A program made the translations under genes and the position numbers. Shown one piece after another: positions 46,270 to 55,754 of a stretch of DNA of 64,000 nt. Below the pieces are notes generated by a model that saw only the letters and a program-made list of their open reading frames with translations, was not told the origin of the DNA and did no database searches. Source of the DNA: Sphingomonas sp. 1F27F7B (GTDB taxonomy: Bacteria; Pseudomonadota; Alphaproteobacteria; Sphingomonadales; Sphingomonadaceae); NCBI RefSeq assembly GCF_005503355.1, contig NZ_SCMK01000003.1, positions 240,536 through 304,535 on the forward strand, written 5' to 3'. The stretch's first letter is position 1. The number at the start of each line of letters is the position of its first letter.

Positions 46270-47982
46270 ATGCGCAACCATCTCCTCGCCGCCTCGGCAT
46301 TCGCTCTCGCCGCCAATGCCGCCCATGCCCAGGTCAAGCCCGGCGAGCCGCCGATCACGGCGACCACGCAGCAGTCGGGCGGCCCGATCAGCCCCGAGCG
46401 CGCCGCGCTGCACCTCGACCATGTCGACCTCGCGATCGAAGTGTTCCCGGACAGGCAGCGCATCGCCGGTGTCGCGGTGCTGACGATCACCAGCGCGATC
46501 GCGCAGAAGGCGCTCCAGATCGATCTCGACCGCAACCTGCCGGTCACCGCGATCAGCGTCGACGGCAAGGCGCTGGCGCCGGCCGACTGGTCGAACCCCG
46601 AAGGCCGGCTGACCGTCACCCTGCCGCGCCCGCTCAAGGCCGGCGGCAAGGCGGAAGTGAAGATCACCTATGGCGGCACCCCGCACGTCGCGGTGCGCGC
46701 GCCCTGGGACGACGGCATGGTCTGGGCCAGGACGCCGGGATCCGATCGCCAGCCCTGGGTCGCCAGCACCGCCGAGGGCTATGGCTGCGACCTGTTCTGG
46801 CCCTGCCTCGACTTCCCGCGCGGCGAGCCGGATACCGTTGACCTGCACATCACCGTGCCCAAGGGGCTGAAGGCGGCGGGCAATGGCAGATTGGTAAAGG
46901 TCGACGAGCTGCCCGACGGCCGCTCGACCTGGAACTGGTCCGCCCGCAGCCCCAATCCCTATTCGGTGACGCTGCAGATCGCGCCGTACAAGCTGCTCCA
47001 GGCCGACTATAGGAGCCGCTTCGGCAACAGCTTCCCGATGCAATATTGGTATCTGCCGGGCCGCGACGAAAAGGCGCGCAGGCTGTTCGCCGAATTCGCG
47101 CCCGCGCTCGATTTCTACGAACGCGTGATCGGGCCCTATCCCTGGGGCGACGAAAAGATGGGCGTGGCCGAGACTCCGCATCTCGGCATGGAGCACCAGA
47201 CGATCAACGCGTACGGCAACAACTACAAGCAATATCCCTCGGGCTTCGACGAGATCTTCCAGCACGAGCTGGGGCATGAGTGGTTCGGCAACCAGATGTC
47301 CGCCGGCAACTGGGACGATTACTGGCTGCACGAGGGCTTCGCCCAGTACATGCAGCCGCTCTATGGTCGCTGGCGCGAGGGCGAGGCGCGCTATGCGGTG
47401 ATGATGGACGAGTTCCGCCTCCAGATCACCAACCATGCCCCGATCGTCTCGGGCCAGATCCGCACCGAGGAGCAGGTGTATGAGGAGGAGAAGGGCGGCC
47501 CGGGCCAGGACATCTACGTCAAGGGCGCCTGGATCCTCCACACGCTGCGCAACCTGATCGGCGACGACAAGTTCTTCGAGGCGACTCGCCGGCTGGTCTA
47601 TGGCCGCCCCGATCCCAAGCCGGGCAATTTCGCGCCGCGCTTCGCCAACACGCCGGACTTCATCAAGATCGTCAACGCCGTGACCGGCCGCGACATGCAG
47701 TGGTTCTTCGACGTCTATCTCTACCAGGCGCCGCTGCCCGACTTGGTCGAGACGCGCGCGGGAGATACGCTGACGCTGCGCTGGAAGGTGGCGAACGACA
47801 AGCCCTTCCCGCTGCCGGTGGAAGTCGCCGTCGACGGCAAGGTGCGCATGGTGGAGATGCCGGGCGGCACCGCGGCGCTGACCGTGCCGGCGGACGCCCA
47901 TGTCGTCGTCGATCCGGATTCGCGGATCCTCAAATATTCGGCGGCCGTCGAAGCCTATCAGGGCCAAGCCTATCGGAGGTGA
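46270..47982 (+). CDS. M1 family metallopeptidase, tandem copy 2
   Basis: 570 aa; GGAGG follows the previous stop directly. Signal peptide about 1-20 (LLAASAFALAANAAHAQ). Same layout as copy 1: PHLGMEHQTINAYGN and QHELGHEWFGNQMSAGNWDDYWLHEG. The two proteins align along their whole length (for example GGTPHVAVRAPWDDG against AGTPHVAVRAPWDGG), so they arose by tandem duplication and may differ in specificity. Followed within 2 bp by an ICMT-like gene. Confidence 0.92.
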   Translation: MRNHLLAASAFALAANAAHAQVKPGEPPITATTQQSGGPISPERAALHLDHVDLAIEVFPDRQRIAGVAVLTITSAIAQKALQIDLDRNLPVTAISVDGKALAPADWSNPEGRLTVTLPRPLKAGGKAEVKITYGGTPHVAVRAPWDDGMVWARTPGSDRQPWVASTAEGYGCDLFWPCLDFPRGEPDTVDLHITVPKGLKAAGNGRLVKVDELPDGRSTWNWSARSPNPYSVTLQIAPYKLLQADYRSRFGNSFPMQYWYLPGRDEKARRLFAEFAPALDFYERVIGPYPWGDEKMGVAETPHLGMEHQTINAYGNNYKQYPSGFDEIFQHELGHEWFGNQMSAGNWDDYWLHEGFAQYMQPLYGRWREGEARYAVMMDEFRLQITNHAPIVSGQIRTEEQVYEEEKGGPGQDIYVKGAWILHTLRNLIGDDKFFEATRRLVYGRPDPKPGNFAPRFANTPDFIKIVNAVTGRDMQWFFDVYLYQAPLPDLVETRAGDTLTLRWKVANDKPFPLPVEVAVDGKVRMVEMPGGTAALTVPADAHVVVDPDSRILKYSAAVEAYQGQAYRR

Positions 47983-47984
47983 TC

Positions 47985-48590
47985 ATGATCGCACTCGTCC
48001 ATCCCCAGCCCACCAGCCCTTATGCGCTCGGCGTCATGGGGCTGGGCTTCCTCGTCTTCCTGGCCGCGCTGCTCCGCGCGCGCAGCCGCAGCGGCGCACC
48101 GGCGCCGGCGGCCGGCGGCCGGCGCGACAGCGGCTCGATGCTCGGCGTGGCGGTGCAATCGCTCGGCTTCCTGGCGGTGGGCTTCGGCCCGCTCGCGCTG
48201 GAACTGGGGCGGCCGGATGCCCGGGCGCTCGGCGAGGCGGCGGCGGTGGCCGTGCTGATGGCAGTGACGATCGGCCTGTTCTTCGCGGCCAGCCGGGCGA
48301 TGGGGCGCAACTGGGCGATCGTCGCCCGCACGCGCGGCGATCACGAACTGGTCACCTGGGGACCGTTCGCGTGGATCCGCAACCCGATCTACACTGCCCT
48401 GTTCGTGTTCATGCTCGCCATGGCGCTGGGCTTCGGCCATTGGCGCGGGCTCATCATCGGCGTGCCGCTCTACTGGATCGGCACCTGGATGCGCGTCCGC
48501 CGCGAGGAGAAGCTCCTCCGCGCACAGTTCGGCGCCGCCTATGACGCCTATGCCGCGCGCGTGAAGCGCTTCATACCCGGGCTGATCTAG
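47985..48590 (+). CDS. Isoprenylcysteine carboxyl methyltransferase (ICMT)-like membrane protein
   Basis: 201 aa from ATG at 47985 (CGGAGG upstream, 2 bp after the previous stop). Four to five TM helices, then the family core WGPFAWIRNPIYTALFVF and RREEKLLRAQFGAAYDAYAARVKRFIPGL at the C terminus, the SAM-binding PEMT/ICMT signature. It methylates a lipid or lipophilic substrate in the inner membrane; the target is unknown. Third gene of the M1-M1-ICMT operon. Confidence 0.85.
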   Translation: MIALVHPQPTSPYALGVMGLGFLVFLAALLRARSRSGAPAPAAGGRRDSGSMLGVAVQSLGFLAVGFGPLALELGRPDARALGEAAAVAVLMAVTIGLFFAASRAMGRNWAIVARTRGDHELVTWGPFAWIRNPIYTALFVFMLAMALGFGHWRGLIIGVPLYWIGTWMRVRREEKLLRAQFGAAYDAYAARVKRFIPGLI

Positions 48591-48620
48591 GACAGCGGGG
48601 GACTCCCTCCCCCGCTGTCC
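48590..48620. terminator. Bidirectional terminator
   Basis: GGACAGCGGGGGA / TCCCCCGCTGTCC 13-bp stem with a 5-nt loop, starting at the last base of the ICMT stop and facing the convergent gene at 48625. Confidence 0.75.
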
Positions 48621-48624
48621 AACC

Positions 48625-49245
48625 CTATCCCTCGATCACCGCGCCATCCGGCCGGAGCACCTTGGCCAGCACGAAGGCGAAGGCGATCTGCCAGGGCGTG
48701 TAGATCTTGAGCAACTGGACCCAGTTGCTCGGGAACGTCTCATTCGTCGAACCGGTCGTCATGTAGAGATAGACGACCAGCGCACCGAGGCCCGCCAGCA
48801 GCGCCGTGCCGAACACGGCGAAGATCACCGAAGCGATTCCGCGCCGGCCAAGCCCGCTGCCCAGCACGAACAGCAAGGCCAGCCCGGCCCCGACGCCGCC
48901 GCCGATCAGGCCGAACCGCATCGGATCGGCGACCGCATTGACCTGGTTGGCCAGCTGGGCAGCCGCCCAATGCGCAAAGGTGAGGCCGATGATCAGCACC
49001 ACGACCTTCATTGCCAGCTTATGGCTCCGCCCGGCCCAGACCAGGGGCAAGGTGAGCAGGGGCGTGATCCACACCGCCCCGTTCGAGACATTCGCAAGGG
49101 TGAGCACGCACAGCCCCGCGATGAAGAACAGGTGGCCGAGGATGAGCCACTTGAATGCCGTGCCCGCGGCGGAATCGAGGGCAAGATTGAACGAAGAATG
49201 ATACTCGCGGGGATCTTCATCCGCGAGGATAGCAGCATCAGACAT
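48625..49245 (-). CDS. Hypothetical membrane protein
   Basis: 206 aa with about six hydrophobic segments (LILGHLFFIAGLCVLTL, ITPLLTLPLVWAG, VVVLIIGLTFAHWAAA, FGLIGGGVGAGLALLFVL, VIFAVFGTALLAGLGALVVYLY, TPWQIAFAFVLAKVL). Family not recognised. Its last two helices look related in pattern to the protein at 50807 (PWQ-x3-AF-x-LA), which lies on the other side of the NCS1 permease. Confidence 0.7.
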   Translation of the reverse strand: MSDAAILADEDPREYHSSFNLALDSAAGTAFKWLILGHLFFIAGLCVLTLANVSNGAVWITPLLTLPLVWAGRSHKLAMKVVVLIIGLTFAHWAAAQLANQVNAVADPMRFGLIGGGVGAGLALLFVLGSGLGRRGIASVIFAVFGTALLAGLGALVVYLYMTTGSTNETFPSNWVQLLKIYTPWQIAFAFVLAKVLRPDGAVIEG

Positions 49246-49380
49246 AGGAACACTCCTCTATCCGGCCAATACACCTAGGGTGCGCCTCATCTTGAGTCGC
49301 GTCAACACAAAGTCGGCCTTGCGGCGCCGCCGGCTTCGCGCGACATTCCAATCCGTTGTGCCGGCATCTTGGGGGGAAGC

Positions 49381-50838
49381 GTGGCGGACGAAACGCTCTG
49401 GAATGCCGATCTTGCCCCGACCGGGCCCGGGCAGCGCAGCTGGGCCTGGTATCATTATGCCGCGCTGTGGATCGGAATGATCGTCGCGGTGCCGGCCTGG
49501 ATGCTCGCCGCCGGACTGGTCGAACAGGGTATGTCCGCCGGCCAGGCCGCGCTTACCGTGCTGCTCGGCAACGTCATCGTGCTCGTGCCGATGCTGCTGA
49601 TCGGCCATGCCGGCGCGCGGCACGGCATTCCCTATGCAGTGCTCGTGCGCGCTTCGTTCGGCACCGCGGGCGCGCGGCTGCCCGCCCTGGCCCGGGCGCT
49701 GGTGGCGTGCGGCTGGTACGGCATCCAGACCTGGATCGGCGGCGAAGCGCTGCTCACGCTGCTCGGCGTGCTGATCGGCGACGATCTGCGCGGCACGCCG
49801 CTTCCCCTGCTCGGCATCGGGGCCGGGCAACTGATCGCCTTCCTGCTCTTCTGGTCGCTCCAGCTCTTCTTCGTGCGCAAGGGGCTGCTGACCATCCGCC
49901 GGCTGGAAACCTGGACCGCGCCGATGAAGATCCTGGTCTGCATCGCTCTGGTCTGGTGGGCGGTACAGGCGGCGGGCGGGCTCGGCCCCATTTTCCATGC
50001 GCCCTCCGCCTTCGTGCCCGGCGGCGCGAAGGAAGGACAATTCTGGGCGGTGTTCTGGCCCGCGCTGACTGCGATGATCGGCTATTGGGCGACGCTCGCG
50101 CTCAACATTCCCGACTTCACCCGCTTCGCACGCTCCCAGCGAGACCAGCTGGTCGGCCAGTCGCTCGGCCTGCCGCCGATGATGGGGCTGATCGCGCTTG
50201 CCAGCGTAATCACCACCAGCGCCACGGTGGTGATCTATGGCGAGGCGATCTGGGATCCGGTCGCGCTGTCCGGCCGGTTCGAGGGGCCGCTGGTGCTGCT
50301 CGGGCTGATCGTGATCAGCGTCGACACGATCTCGTGCAACATCGCCGCGAACCTCGTCTCCTCGGCCTATGACTTCTCGTCGATCTGGCCGGCGCGGATC
50401 AGCTACCGCACCGGCGGCATGATCACCGCCACGATCGCGATCCTGATGATGCCGTGGAAGCTGCTCGCGTCGACCGGCGGCTATATCTTCGTCTGGCTGG
50501 CCGGCTATTCGGCGCTGCTCGGGCCGATCGCCGGCATCCTGATCGCCGATTACTGGCTGATCCGGCGAACCCGGCTGCAAGTCGAGGATCTCTACCGGGC
50601 GAACGGCATCTATGGCTATCGCGGCGGCTGGAATCCGGCGGCGCTGATTGCCTTCGCCGCCGGCGTGCTGCCCAACCTGCCCGGTTTCCTCGCCACTGCC
50701 GCGCCCAGGGCCTTCGCCGCCGGGCCGGCATGGATGGCGATCTACACCTGGGCCTGGTTCGTCGGCCTCGCCATCGCGCTGCTGGTATATTGGGGGCTGA
50801 TGCGGCTCAGCCCGCGAGCCGTCGCCCAAGCCGCATGA
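49381..50838 (+). CDS. NCS1 family nucleobase/cation symporter
   Basis: 485 aa from a GTG with GGGGGGAAG upstream. Twelve TM helices; N-terminal NADLAPTGPGQRSWAWYHYAALWIGM (family start), TM6-7 region ALNIPDFTRFARSQRDQLVGQ and DTISCNIAANLVSSAYDFSS, all standard NCS1 features. It carries a purine, pyrimidine, hydantoin or related compound with H+ or Na+; the substrate is not resolvable. Flanked by two small membrane proteins on minus. No catabolic genes adjoin it. Confidence 0.9.
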   Translation: MADETLWNADLAPTGPGQRSWAWYHYAALWIGMIVAVPAWMLAAGLVEQGMSAGQAALTVLLGNVIVLVPMLLIGHAGARHGIPYAVLVRASFGTAGARLPALARALVACGWYGIQTWIGGEALLTLLGVLIGDDLRGTPLPLLGIGAGQLIAFLLFWSLQLFFVRKGLLTIRRLETWTAPMKILVCIALVWWAVQAAGGLGPIFHAPSAFVPGGAKEGQFWAVFWPALTAMIGYWATLALNIPDFTRFARSQRDQLVGQSLGLPPMMGLIALASVITTSATVVIYGEAIWDPVALSGRFEGPLVLLGLIVISVDTISCNIAANLVSSAYDFSSIWPARISYRTGGMITATIAILMMPWKLLASTGGYIFVWLAGYSALLGPIAGILIADYWLIRRTRLQVEDLYRANGIYGYRGGWNPAALIAFAAGVLPNLPGFLATAAPRAFAAGPAWMAIYTWAWFVGLAIALLVYWGLMRLSPRAVAQAA

Positions 50839-51484
50839 GCCAGGCGAGGAAGAAGGCGAGGCAGACCTGCCAGGGCAAGTGAACGCATTCGAGCCAGAAG
50901 ACGAAACCCGCCGATTTCAGCTGATAGCCATGTGCGCCGGTCAGCAGCAGCCCTTGTGCCATTCCCAGCGCGCCGAGCGCGGTGAGCGCGGCGATGCCTA
51001 GCAGGATGACTGCCCGGCTGCCCGGGTTGAGCGGCGCAAGGCGCAGCGCCACCAGCAGCGCGAACGCCAGCGTGCCCCCCGCAAACCCGCCTACCGCGCC
51101 CGTGCCGAGGTCCTCGACATAGGCTCGGGGATCGGGCTCCAGCGCGAAACTGATCGAGGCGTGCCGCCAGGCGAGATAATTGGCCACGACATGCGCGAAC
51201 GGCAGCACCGCGCCAAAATAGAACGTGCGCCGCACCCAGCCGCGCTGGCGGACGCTGGCGAAGAGATACGGCATGCCGAACAGCGGCGTGAGATAGAGGC
51301 TCGGGCCGATCACCGGCGCCAGCACGGCCTTGGGGTCGGGATGGAGCAGGATCGCGATCGCCAGCGCCACGGCATAGATCACCGCCCCGATCAGCAGCCA
51401 GATGAAGGCATGGCGGAAACGGACATTGCGGCGGCGCGCCTGGGCGGCGGCGAGCTTCTCCGTTCTGTTCACCCCCCGGCGCAT
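50807..51484 (-). CDS. Hypothetical membrane protein
   Basis: About 225 aa from the ATG at 51484; a GTG at 51472 is possible, and longer starts enter repeat-like DNA. Basic N terminus (KLAAAQARRRNVRFRHA), then about seven TM segments (FIWLLIGAVIYAVALAIAIL, VIGPSLYLTPLFGMPYLFA, VVANYLAWRHASISFAL, GAVGGFAGGTLAFALLVAL, HLPWQVCLAFFLAWLM). The 3' end overlaps the NCS1 gene's 3' end by 32 bp, tail to tail. Family not recognised; pattern similarity to the 48625 protein is noted. Confidence 0.65.
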   Translation of the reverse strand: MRRGVNRTEKLAAAQARRRNVRFRHAFIWLLIGAVIYAVALAIAILLHPDPKAVLAPVIGPSLYLTPLFGMPYLFASVRQRGWVRRTFYFGAVLPFAHVVANYLAWRHASISFALEPDPRAYVEDLGTGAVGGFAGGTLAFALLVALRLAPLNPGSRAVILLGIAALTALGALGMAQGLLLTGAHGYQLKSAGFVFWLECVHLPWQVCLAFFLAWLMRLGRRLAG

Positions 51485-51517
51485 CGGCGCCAGTCTGCCG
51501 CATCGCTCCCTGTCCGT

Positions 51518-51600
51518 CATCCCCGCACGGATGGGAGCCCAGGACGACGACGCGATGCCCGTTGCGACTCCGGATCCCCGCCCGCGCGCGGAAGCCAAGG
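51518..51600. repeat. Degenerate copy of the palindromic repeat
   Basis: Holds CGTCATCCCCGCACGGATGG at the left and CGGATCCCCGCCCGCGCGCGG at the right, resembling the two palindromes of the family but too diverged to pair well. The family ends are not found. Confidence 0.4.
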
Positions 51601-51614
51601 CTCGCGGAAAGCAG

Positions 51615-51644
51615 AAGGCCCTCCCCGCATCCGGGAAGGGCCTT
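51615..51644 (-). terminator. Terminator of clpX
   Basis: AAGGCCCTCCC / GGGAAGGGCCTT stem (11-12 bp, one T-bulge) with a 7-nt loop, 28 bp beyond the clpX stop on minus. Confidence 0.65.
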
Positions 51645-51672
51645 CCAGAAACTACCGGTCAAAGCCCGGGGC

Positions 51673-52929
51673 TCAGCCCGCCTTTTCCTTCTTGGCATAG
51701 ACGCGCACCGGCTCCTTGGTGCCGCCGACCACGTCCTTGTCGACCACGACTTCGTCGACTCCGTCCATCGAGGGCAGGTCGAACATCGTGTCGAGCAATA
51801 TGCCTTCCAGGATCGAGCGAAGGCCGCGCGCGCCGGTCTTGCGCTCGATCGCCTTCTTCGACACCGCAGTCAGCGCGTCATCGTTGAAGCCGAGCTTCAC
51901 GCCCTCCATGTCGAACAGCTTCTGATATTGCTTCACGAGCGCGTTCTTCGGCTCGGTCAGGATCTTGATCAGCGCCTCGACATCGAGGTCCTCGAGCGTC
52001 GCGATCACCGGCAGGCGGCCGACGAACTCGGGGATCAGGCCGAACTTGAGCAGATCCTCCGGCTCGACCTGCTTCAGCATTTCGCCGGTGCGACGCTCGT
52101 CCGGTGCCGCGACATGCGCGCCGAAGCCGATCGACTTGCCCTGCAGACGGTCACCGATGATCTTTTCGAGGCCCGAAAAGGCGCCGCCGCAGATGAACAG
52201 GATGTTGGTCGTGTCCACCTGCAGGAATTCCTGCTGCGGGTGCTTGCGGCCGCCCTGCGGCGGGACCGAAGCCGTGGTGCCTTCCATCAGCTTGAGCAGC
52301 GCCTGCTGCACGCCTTCGCCCGAGACATCGCGGGTGATCGACGGGTTCTCGGCCTTGCGGCTGATCTTGTCGATCTCGTCGATATAGACGATGCCGCGCT
52401 GCGCCCGCTCGACATTGTAGTCGGAGGCCTGGAGCAGCTTGAGGATGATGTTCTCCACATCCTCGCCGACATAGCCGGCTTCGGTGAGCGTGGTGGCGTC
52501 CGCCATGGTGAACGGCACATCGAGGATGCGCGCCAGCGTCTGCGCCAGCAGCGTCTTGCCGCAGCCGGTGGGGCCGACGAGCAGGATGTTCGACTTGCTC
52601 AGCTCGACGTCCGCACCCTTCGCGCCGTGGTTGAGGCGCTTATAGTGGTTGTGCACCGCTACCGAGAGGACGCGCTTGGCGCGCTTCTGGCCGATCACAT
52701 AATCGTCGAGGACGTCGCAGATCTCCTGCGGCGTCGGAACCCCGCCGTCCTTCTTGCTGACCAGCGCGGATTTGGTCTCTTCGCGGATGATGTCGTTGCA
52801 GAGCTCCACGCACTCGTCGCAGATGAACACGGTCGGGCCCGCGATGAGCTTGCGCACTTCGTGCTGCGACTTGCCGCAGAACGAACAATAGAGCGTGCTC
52901 TTCGAGTCACCGCCGCTGAGCTTCGTCAT
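51673..52929 (-). CDS. clpX: ATP-dependent Clp protease ATP-binding subunit ClpX
   Basis: 418 aa. N-terminal zinc-binding domain [19 protein letters not shown] and CDECVELC (four cysteines, about residues 15-43), Walker [19 protein letters not shown], Walker [12 protein letters not shown], pore loop GYVGED, and the IGF-type loop KSIGFGAHV that docks on ClpP. It unfolds substrates for ClpP. It lies 120 bp after clpP on the same strand. Confidence 0.98.
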   Translation of the reverse strand: MTKLSGGDSKSTLYCSFCGKSQHEVRKLIAGPTVFICDECVELCNDIIREETKSALVSKKDGGVPTPQEICDVLDDYVIGQKRAKRVLSVAVHNHYKRLNHGAKGADVELSKSNILLVGPTGCGKTLLAQTLARILDVPFTMADATTLTEAGYVGEDVENIILKLLQASDYNVERAQRGIVYIDEIDKISRKAENPSITRDVSGEGVQQALLKLMEGTTASVPPQGGRKHPQQEFLQVDTTNILFICGGAFSGLEKIIGDRLQGKSIGFGAHVAAPDERRTGEMLKQVEPEDLLKFGLIPEFVGRLPVIATLEDLDVEALIKILTEPKNALVKQYQKLFDMEGVKLGFNDDALTAVSKKAIERKTGARGLRSILEGILLDTMFDLPSMDGVDEVVVDKDVVGGTKEPVRVYAKKEKAG

Positions 52930-53049
52930 TCACTTCCATCCTTGGTGCGCCGCGCGCACGTTACGCCACCCGCCATCCTACACGCGGGCGATATTCCGGC
53001 AAACCGGAATCTGGCTTTTACACCAGACTCCTTAAACAGCTCCTGACGA

Positions 53050-53706
53050 TCAGGCGGCCGCGGCGTCGCCCTCGGTCGGCACCGGCCGCTTCTCGTACAC
53101 TTCGTCCACCAGGCCGAATTCCTTGGCCTCGTTCGCCTCGAGGAAGGTATCGCGGTCCATCGCACGCTCGATCTTCTCGAGCGACTGGCCGGTATACTTC
53201 ACATAGAGGTCGTTCATCCGGGCGCGGATGCGCAGGATTTCCTTGGCCTGGATCTCGATGTCCGAGGCCATGCCCTGGGCGCCGCCCGAAGGCTGGTGGA
53301 TCATGATCCGGGCATTGGTGAGCGCCACGCGCAGGCCCGGCTCGCCCGAAGCGAGCAGGAACGAGCCCATCGAGGCAGCCTGGCCGATGCAGACCGTGCC
53401 GACGCGCGGACGGATATACTGCATGGTGTCGTGGATCGCCATGCCGGCCGTCACCACCCCGCCCGGCGAGTTGATGTACATCCAGATGTCCTTCTTCGGA
53501 TTCTCCGATTCGAGGAAGAGCAGCTGGGCGGTGATGAGCGAGGCCATATGGTCCTCGACCGGGCCGGTCACGAAGACGATTCGCTCGCGCAGCAGGCGCG
53601 AATAGATGTCGAAGCTGCGCTCGCCGCGGCTCGACTGCTCGATGACGATGGGAACGAGACCGCCGGTAACGGGGTCAATGGTCATCTGACCGGAAAGCGG
53701 ATGCAT
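53050..53706 (-). CDS. clpP: ATP-dependent Clp protease proteolytic subunit ClpP
   Basis: 218 aa. Catalytic Ser113 in [11 protein letters not shown], His137 in MIHQPSGG, and the Asp further on in [25 protein letters not shown] is the handle/substrate strand. Tetradecameric serine protease working with ClpX. ATG at 53706. Confidence 0.98.
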   Translation of the reverse strand: MHPLSGQMTIDPVTGGLVPIVIEQSSRGERSFDIYSRLLRERIVFVTGPVEDHMASLITAQLLFLESENPKKDIWMYINSPGGVVTAGMAIHDTMQYIRPRVGTVCIGQAASMGSFLLASGEPGLRVALTNARIMIHQPSGGAQGMASDIEIQAKEILRIRARMNDLYVKYTGQSLEKIERAMDRDTFLEANEAKEFGLVDEVYEKRPVPTEGDAAAA

Positions 53707-53927
53707 GCGTGAAAATCTCGTTATGTCTGTTTGCCCGGCCCAACATCGGCGCTTGGCGAGCGGAGTTCAAGCCTTGGTTATGGTTAGTCGCGCCAGGCGC
53801 TTCCGAGACGAGGCGCCCCGGGCGGCCGAGCAGGCGGAAAACCCGCCCAAGGCCGCCGGAACGAGCGCCGCCCTCCCCTCGCAATCCCTGCCTTGAAGCC
53901 GCAACCGCGCCGCCCCATGATGGCAGC

Positions 53928-54965
53928 ATGACGACGCATACCGTCCTGGTCACCGGCGGCTCCGGCTTCGTGGGCAGCCATGTTATCCTCCAGCTGCTGG
54001 CGGCGGGGCATGATGTCCGCACCACCGTCCGCAACCTCGCCCGCGAGCCGCAGGTCCGCGCGACGCTCGAAAAGGCAGGGGCCGATACGCGCCGCCTGAC
54101 CTTCTTCGCCGCCGACCTCGAGAAGGACGAAGGCTGGGCGGAAGCCGTGGCCGGCTGCGACTATGTGCAGCACGTCGCCTCCCCCTTCCCGCAGAGCCAG
54201 CCCGCCGACGAGCAGGAACTGATCCGCCCGGCGGTGGACGGCACGCTCCGGGTGCTGCGGGCGGCGCGCGATGCGGGCGTGAAGCGCGTGGTGGTCACCT
54301 CCAGCTTCGCCGCGATCGGCTATGGCCATGGCCAGCGGCACAGCGACTATACCGAAGCCGACTGGACCGACGTGAACGGCCCGGCCGTCCAGCCCTATAT
54401 GGAATCCAAGACGCTCGCCGAGCGCGCGGCCTGGGACTTCATCGCGGCCGAGGGCAACGGGCTCGAACTGGCGGTGGTCAATCCCGTCGGAATCTTCGGC
54501 CCGGCGCTCAACGACGACCTCTCCACTTCGATCTGGCTGGTGAAGTCGATGCTCGAGGGCAGGATGCCCGGCCTGCCCGACCTGTGGTTCGGCGTCGTCG
54601 ACGTGCGCGACGTGGCCGGCTTGCAGATCGAAGCCATGACGCATGCCAGCGCGGCGGGAGAGCGCTTCCTGGCCGTTGCGGGCAAGGCGGTTTCGATTCC
54701 CGAAATGGCGGACATCCTGCGCGCGGATCTGGGCGATGCGGCCGGCAACATCACCCGCCGCCGCATCCCGAGCTGGCTGGTGCGGATCCTCGCCCTGTTC
54801 AACCCGATGGCGCGCGAAGCGGCGCCGCGGCTGGGCATCCGCGCCAATGCCAGCAACGTCAAGGCCCGCAAGCTGCTCGACTGGCAGCCGCGCGGCAATG
54901 CGGAGGCGATCCTCGCCGCCGCGCACAGCCTGATCGCGCTGGGCCTGGTGGAAAGCCGCCGCTGA
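53928..54965 (+). CDS. NAD(P)-dependent epimerase/dehydratase (dihydroflavonol reductase-like)
   Basis: 345 aa from ATG at 53928. Extended SDR: nucleotide site VLVTGGSGFVGSHVILQLL at the N terminus, VVVTSSFAAIGYG with the catalytic Ser, and YMESKTLAE (Y-x3-K, about residues 156-160). VDVRDVAGLQIEAM follows the substrate lid. The layout is that of dihydroflavonol-4-reductase/aldehyde reductase-like proteins of bacteria. Substrate unknown. No ribosome site is obvious. Confidence 0.87.
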   Translation: MTTHTVLVTGGSGFVGSHVILQLLAAGHDVRTTVRNLAREPQVRATLEKAGADTRRLTFFAADLEKDEGWAEAVAGCDYVQHVASPFPQSQPADEQELIRPAVDGTLRVLRAARDAGVKRVVVTSSFAAIGYGHGQRHSDYTEADWTDVNGPAVQPYMESKTLAERAAWDFIAAEGNGLELAVVNPVGIFGPALNDDLSTSIWLVKSMLEGRMPGLPDLWFGVVDVRDVAGLQIEAMTHASAAGERFLAVAGKAVSIPEMADILRADLGDAAGNITRRRIPSWLVRILALFNPMAREAAPRLGIRANASNVKARKLLDWQPRGNAEAILAAAHSLIALGLVESRR

Positions 54966-55061
54966 ACGCTTTCCGCCCGAAGCTTTCGGATCGACCTTTG
55001 TCCCCCTTCCCCGTACAGGGGCACGAACCCTGCCTGGATGCGAACCTTGGCCAGCCAATCG

Positions 55062-55751
55062 ATGCCCGACGATCCCATACGCGTCCTCCTGGTCGAGGAT
55101 GACGAGCCGCTGCGCCGCCTGCTGACGGACCAGCTGAACGCACGTGGCTATTCCGTGCAATCCGTTGCCGATGGGCGCGCGGCGATCGCGGCAGTCGGCG
55201 GCGATCCGTTCGACATCGTGATCCTCGACCGGATGCTCCCCTTCATCGACGGCGTCGATGTGCTGCGCTGGCTGCGCGAACAGGAAGTCATGACGCCGGT
55301 GATCCTGCTGACGGCGCTGGGCCGCCTTCCCGAGCGCGTCGAGGGGCTCGAGGCGGGCGCCGACGACTATGTCGTGAAGCCGTTCGAGACCGACGAGCTC
55401 CATGCCCGCATCCGCGCCCTGCTCCGCCGCCGCCAGGCCAGCGGCGCCGACAGCGCGACGATAACGGCGGGCGACGTCACGGTGAGCGTCGCACGACACC
55501 GGGTCACGCGTGCGGGCAAGCCGGTCGAGCTGCACAAGACCGAGATCAAGCTTCTCGCCGAGCTCGTCCGCGAGGCCGGCACGGTGCTCACGCGCCCACT
55601 GCTGCTCGAACGGGTCTGGGGCTATGATTTCGTCCCCACCACCAACATCGTCGATGCCTATATCCGGCGCCTGCGCCAGCGGCTCGAGCTGCCGGGCCTG
55701 CCCGATCCGATCGTGACCGTGCGCGGCGTCGGCTACATGTTCCGCGCCTGA
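55062..55751 (+). CDS. OmpR-family response regulator
   Basis: About 229 aa from the ATG at 55062 (MPDDPIRVLLVEDDE); an in-frame ATG at 55038 adds eight residues. Receiver domain with acidic pocket VEDDE, phospho-Asp in FDIVILDRMLP, and K in YVVKPFETDEL. The C-terminal winged helix has VELHKTEIKLLAELV and VDAYIRRLRQRL. The adjacent kinase gene starts 3 bp after its stop, so they form one two-component system. Stimulus unknown. Confidence 0.92.
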   Translation: MPDDPIRVLLVEDDEPLRRLLTDQLNARGYSVQSVADGRAAIAAVGGDPFDIVILDRMLPFIDGVDVLRWLREQEVMTPVILLTALGRLPERVEGLEAGADDYVVKPFETDELHARIRALLRRRQASGADSATITAGDVTVSVARHRVTRAGKPVELHKTEIKLLAELVREAGTVLTRPLLLERVWGYDFVPTTNIVDAYIRRLRQRLELPGLPDPIVTVRGVGYMFRA

Positions 55752-55754
55752 GCC

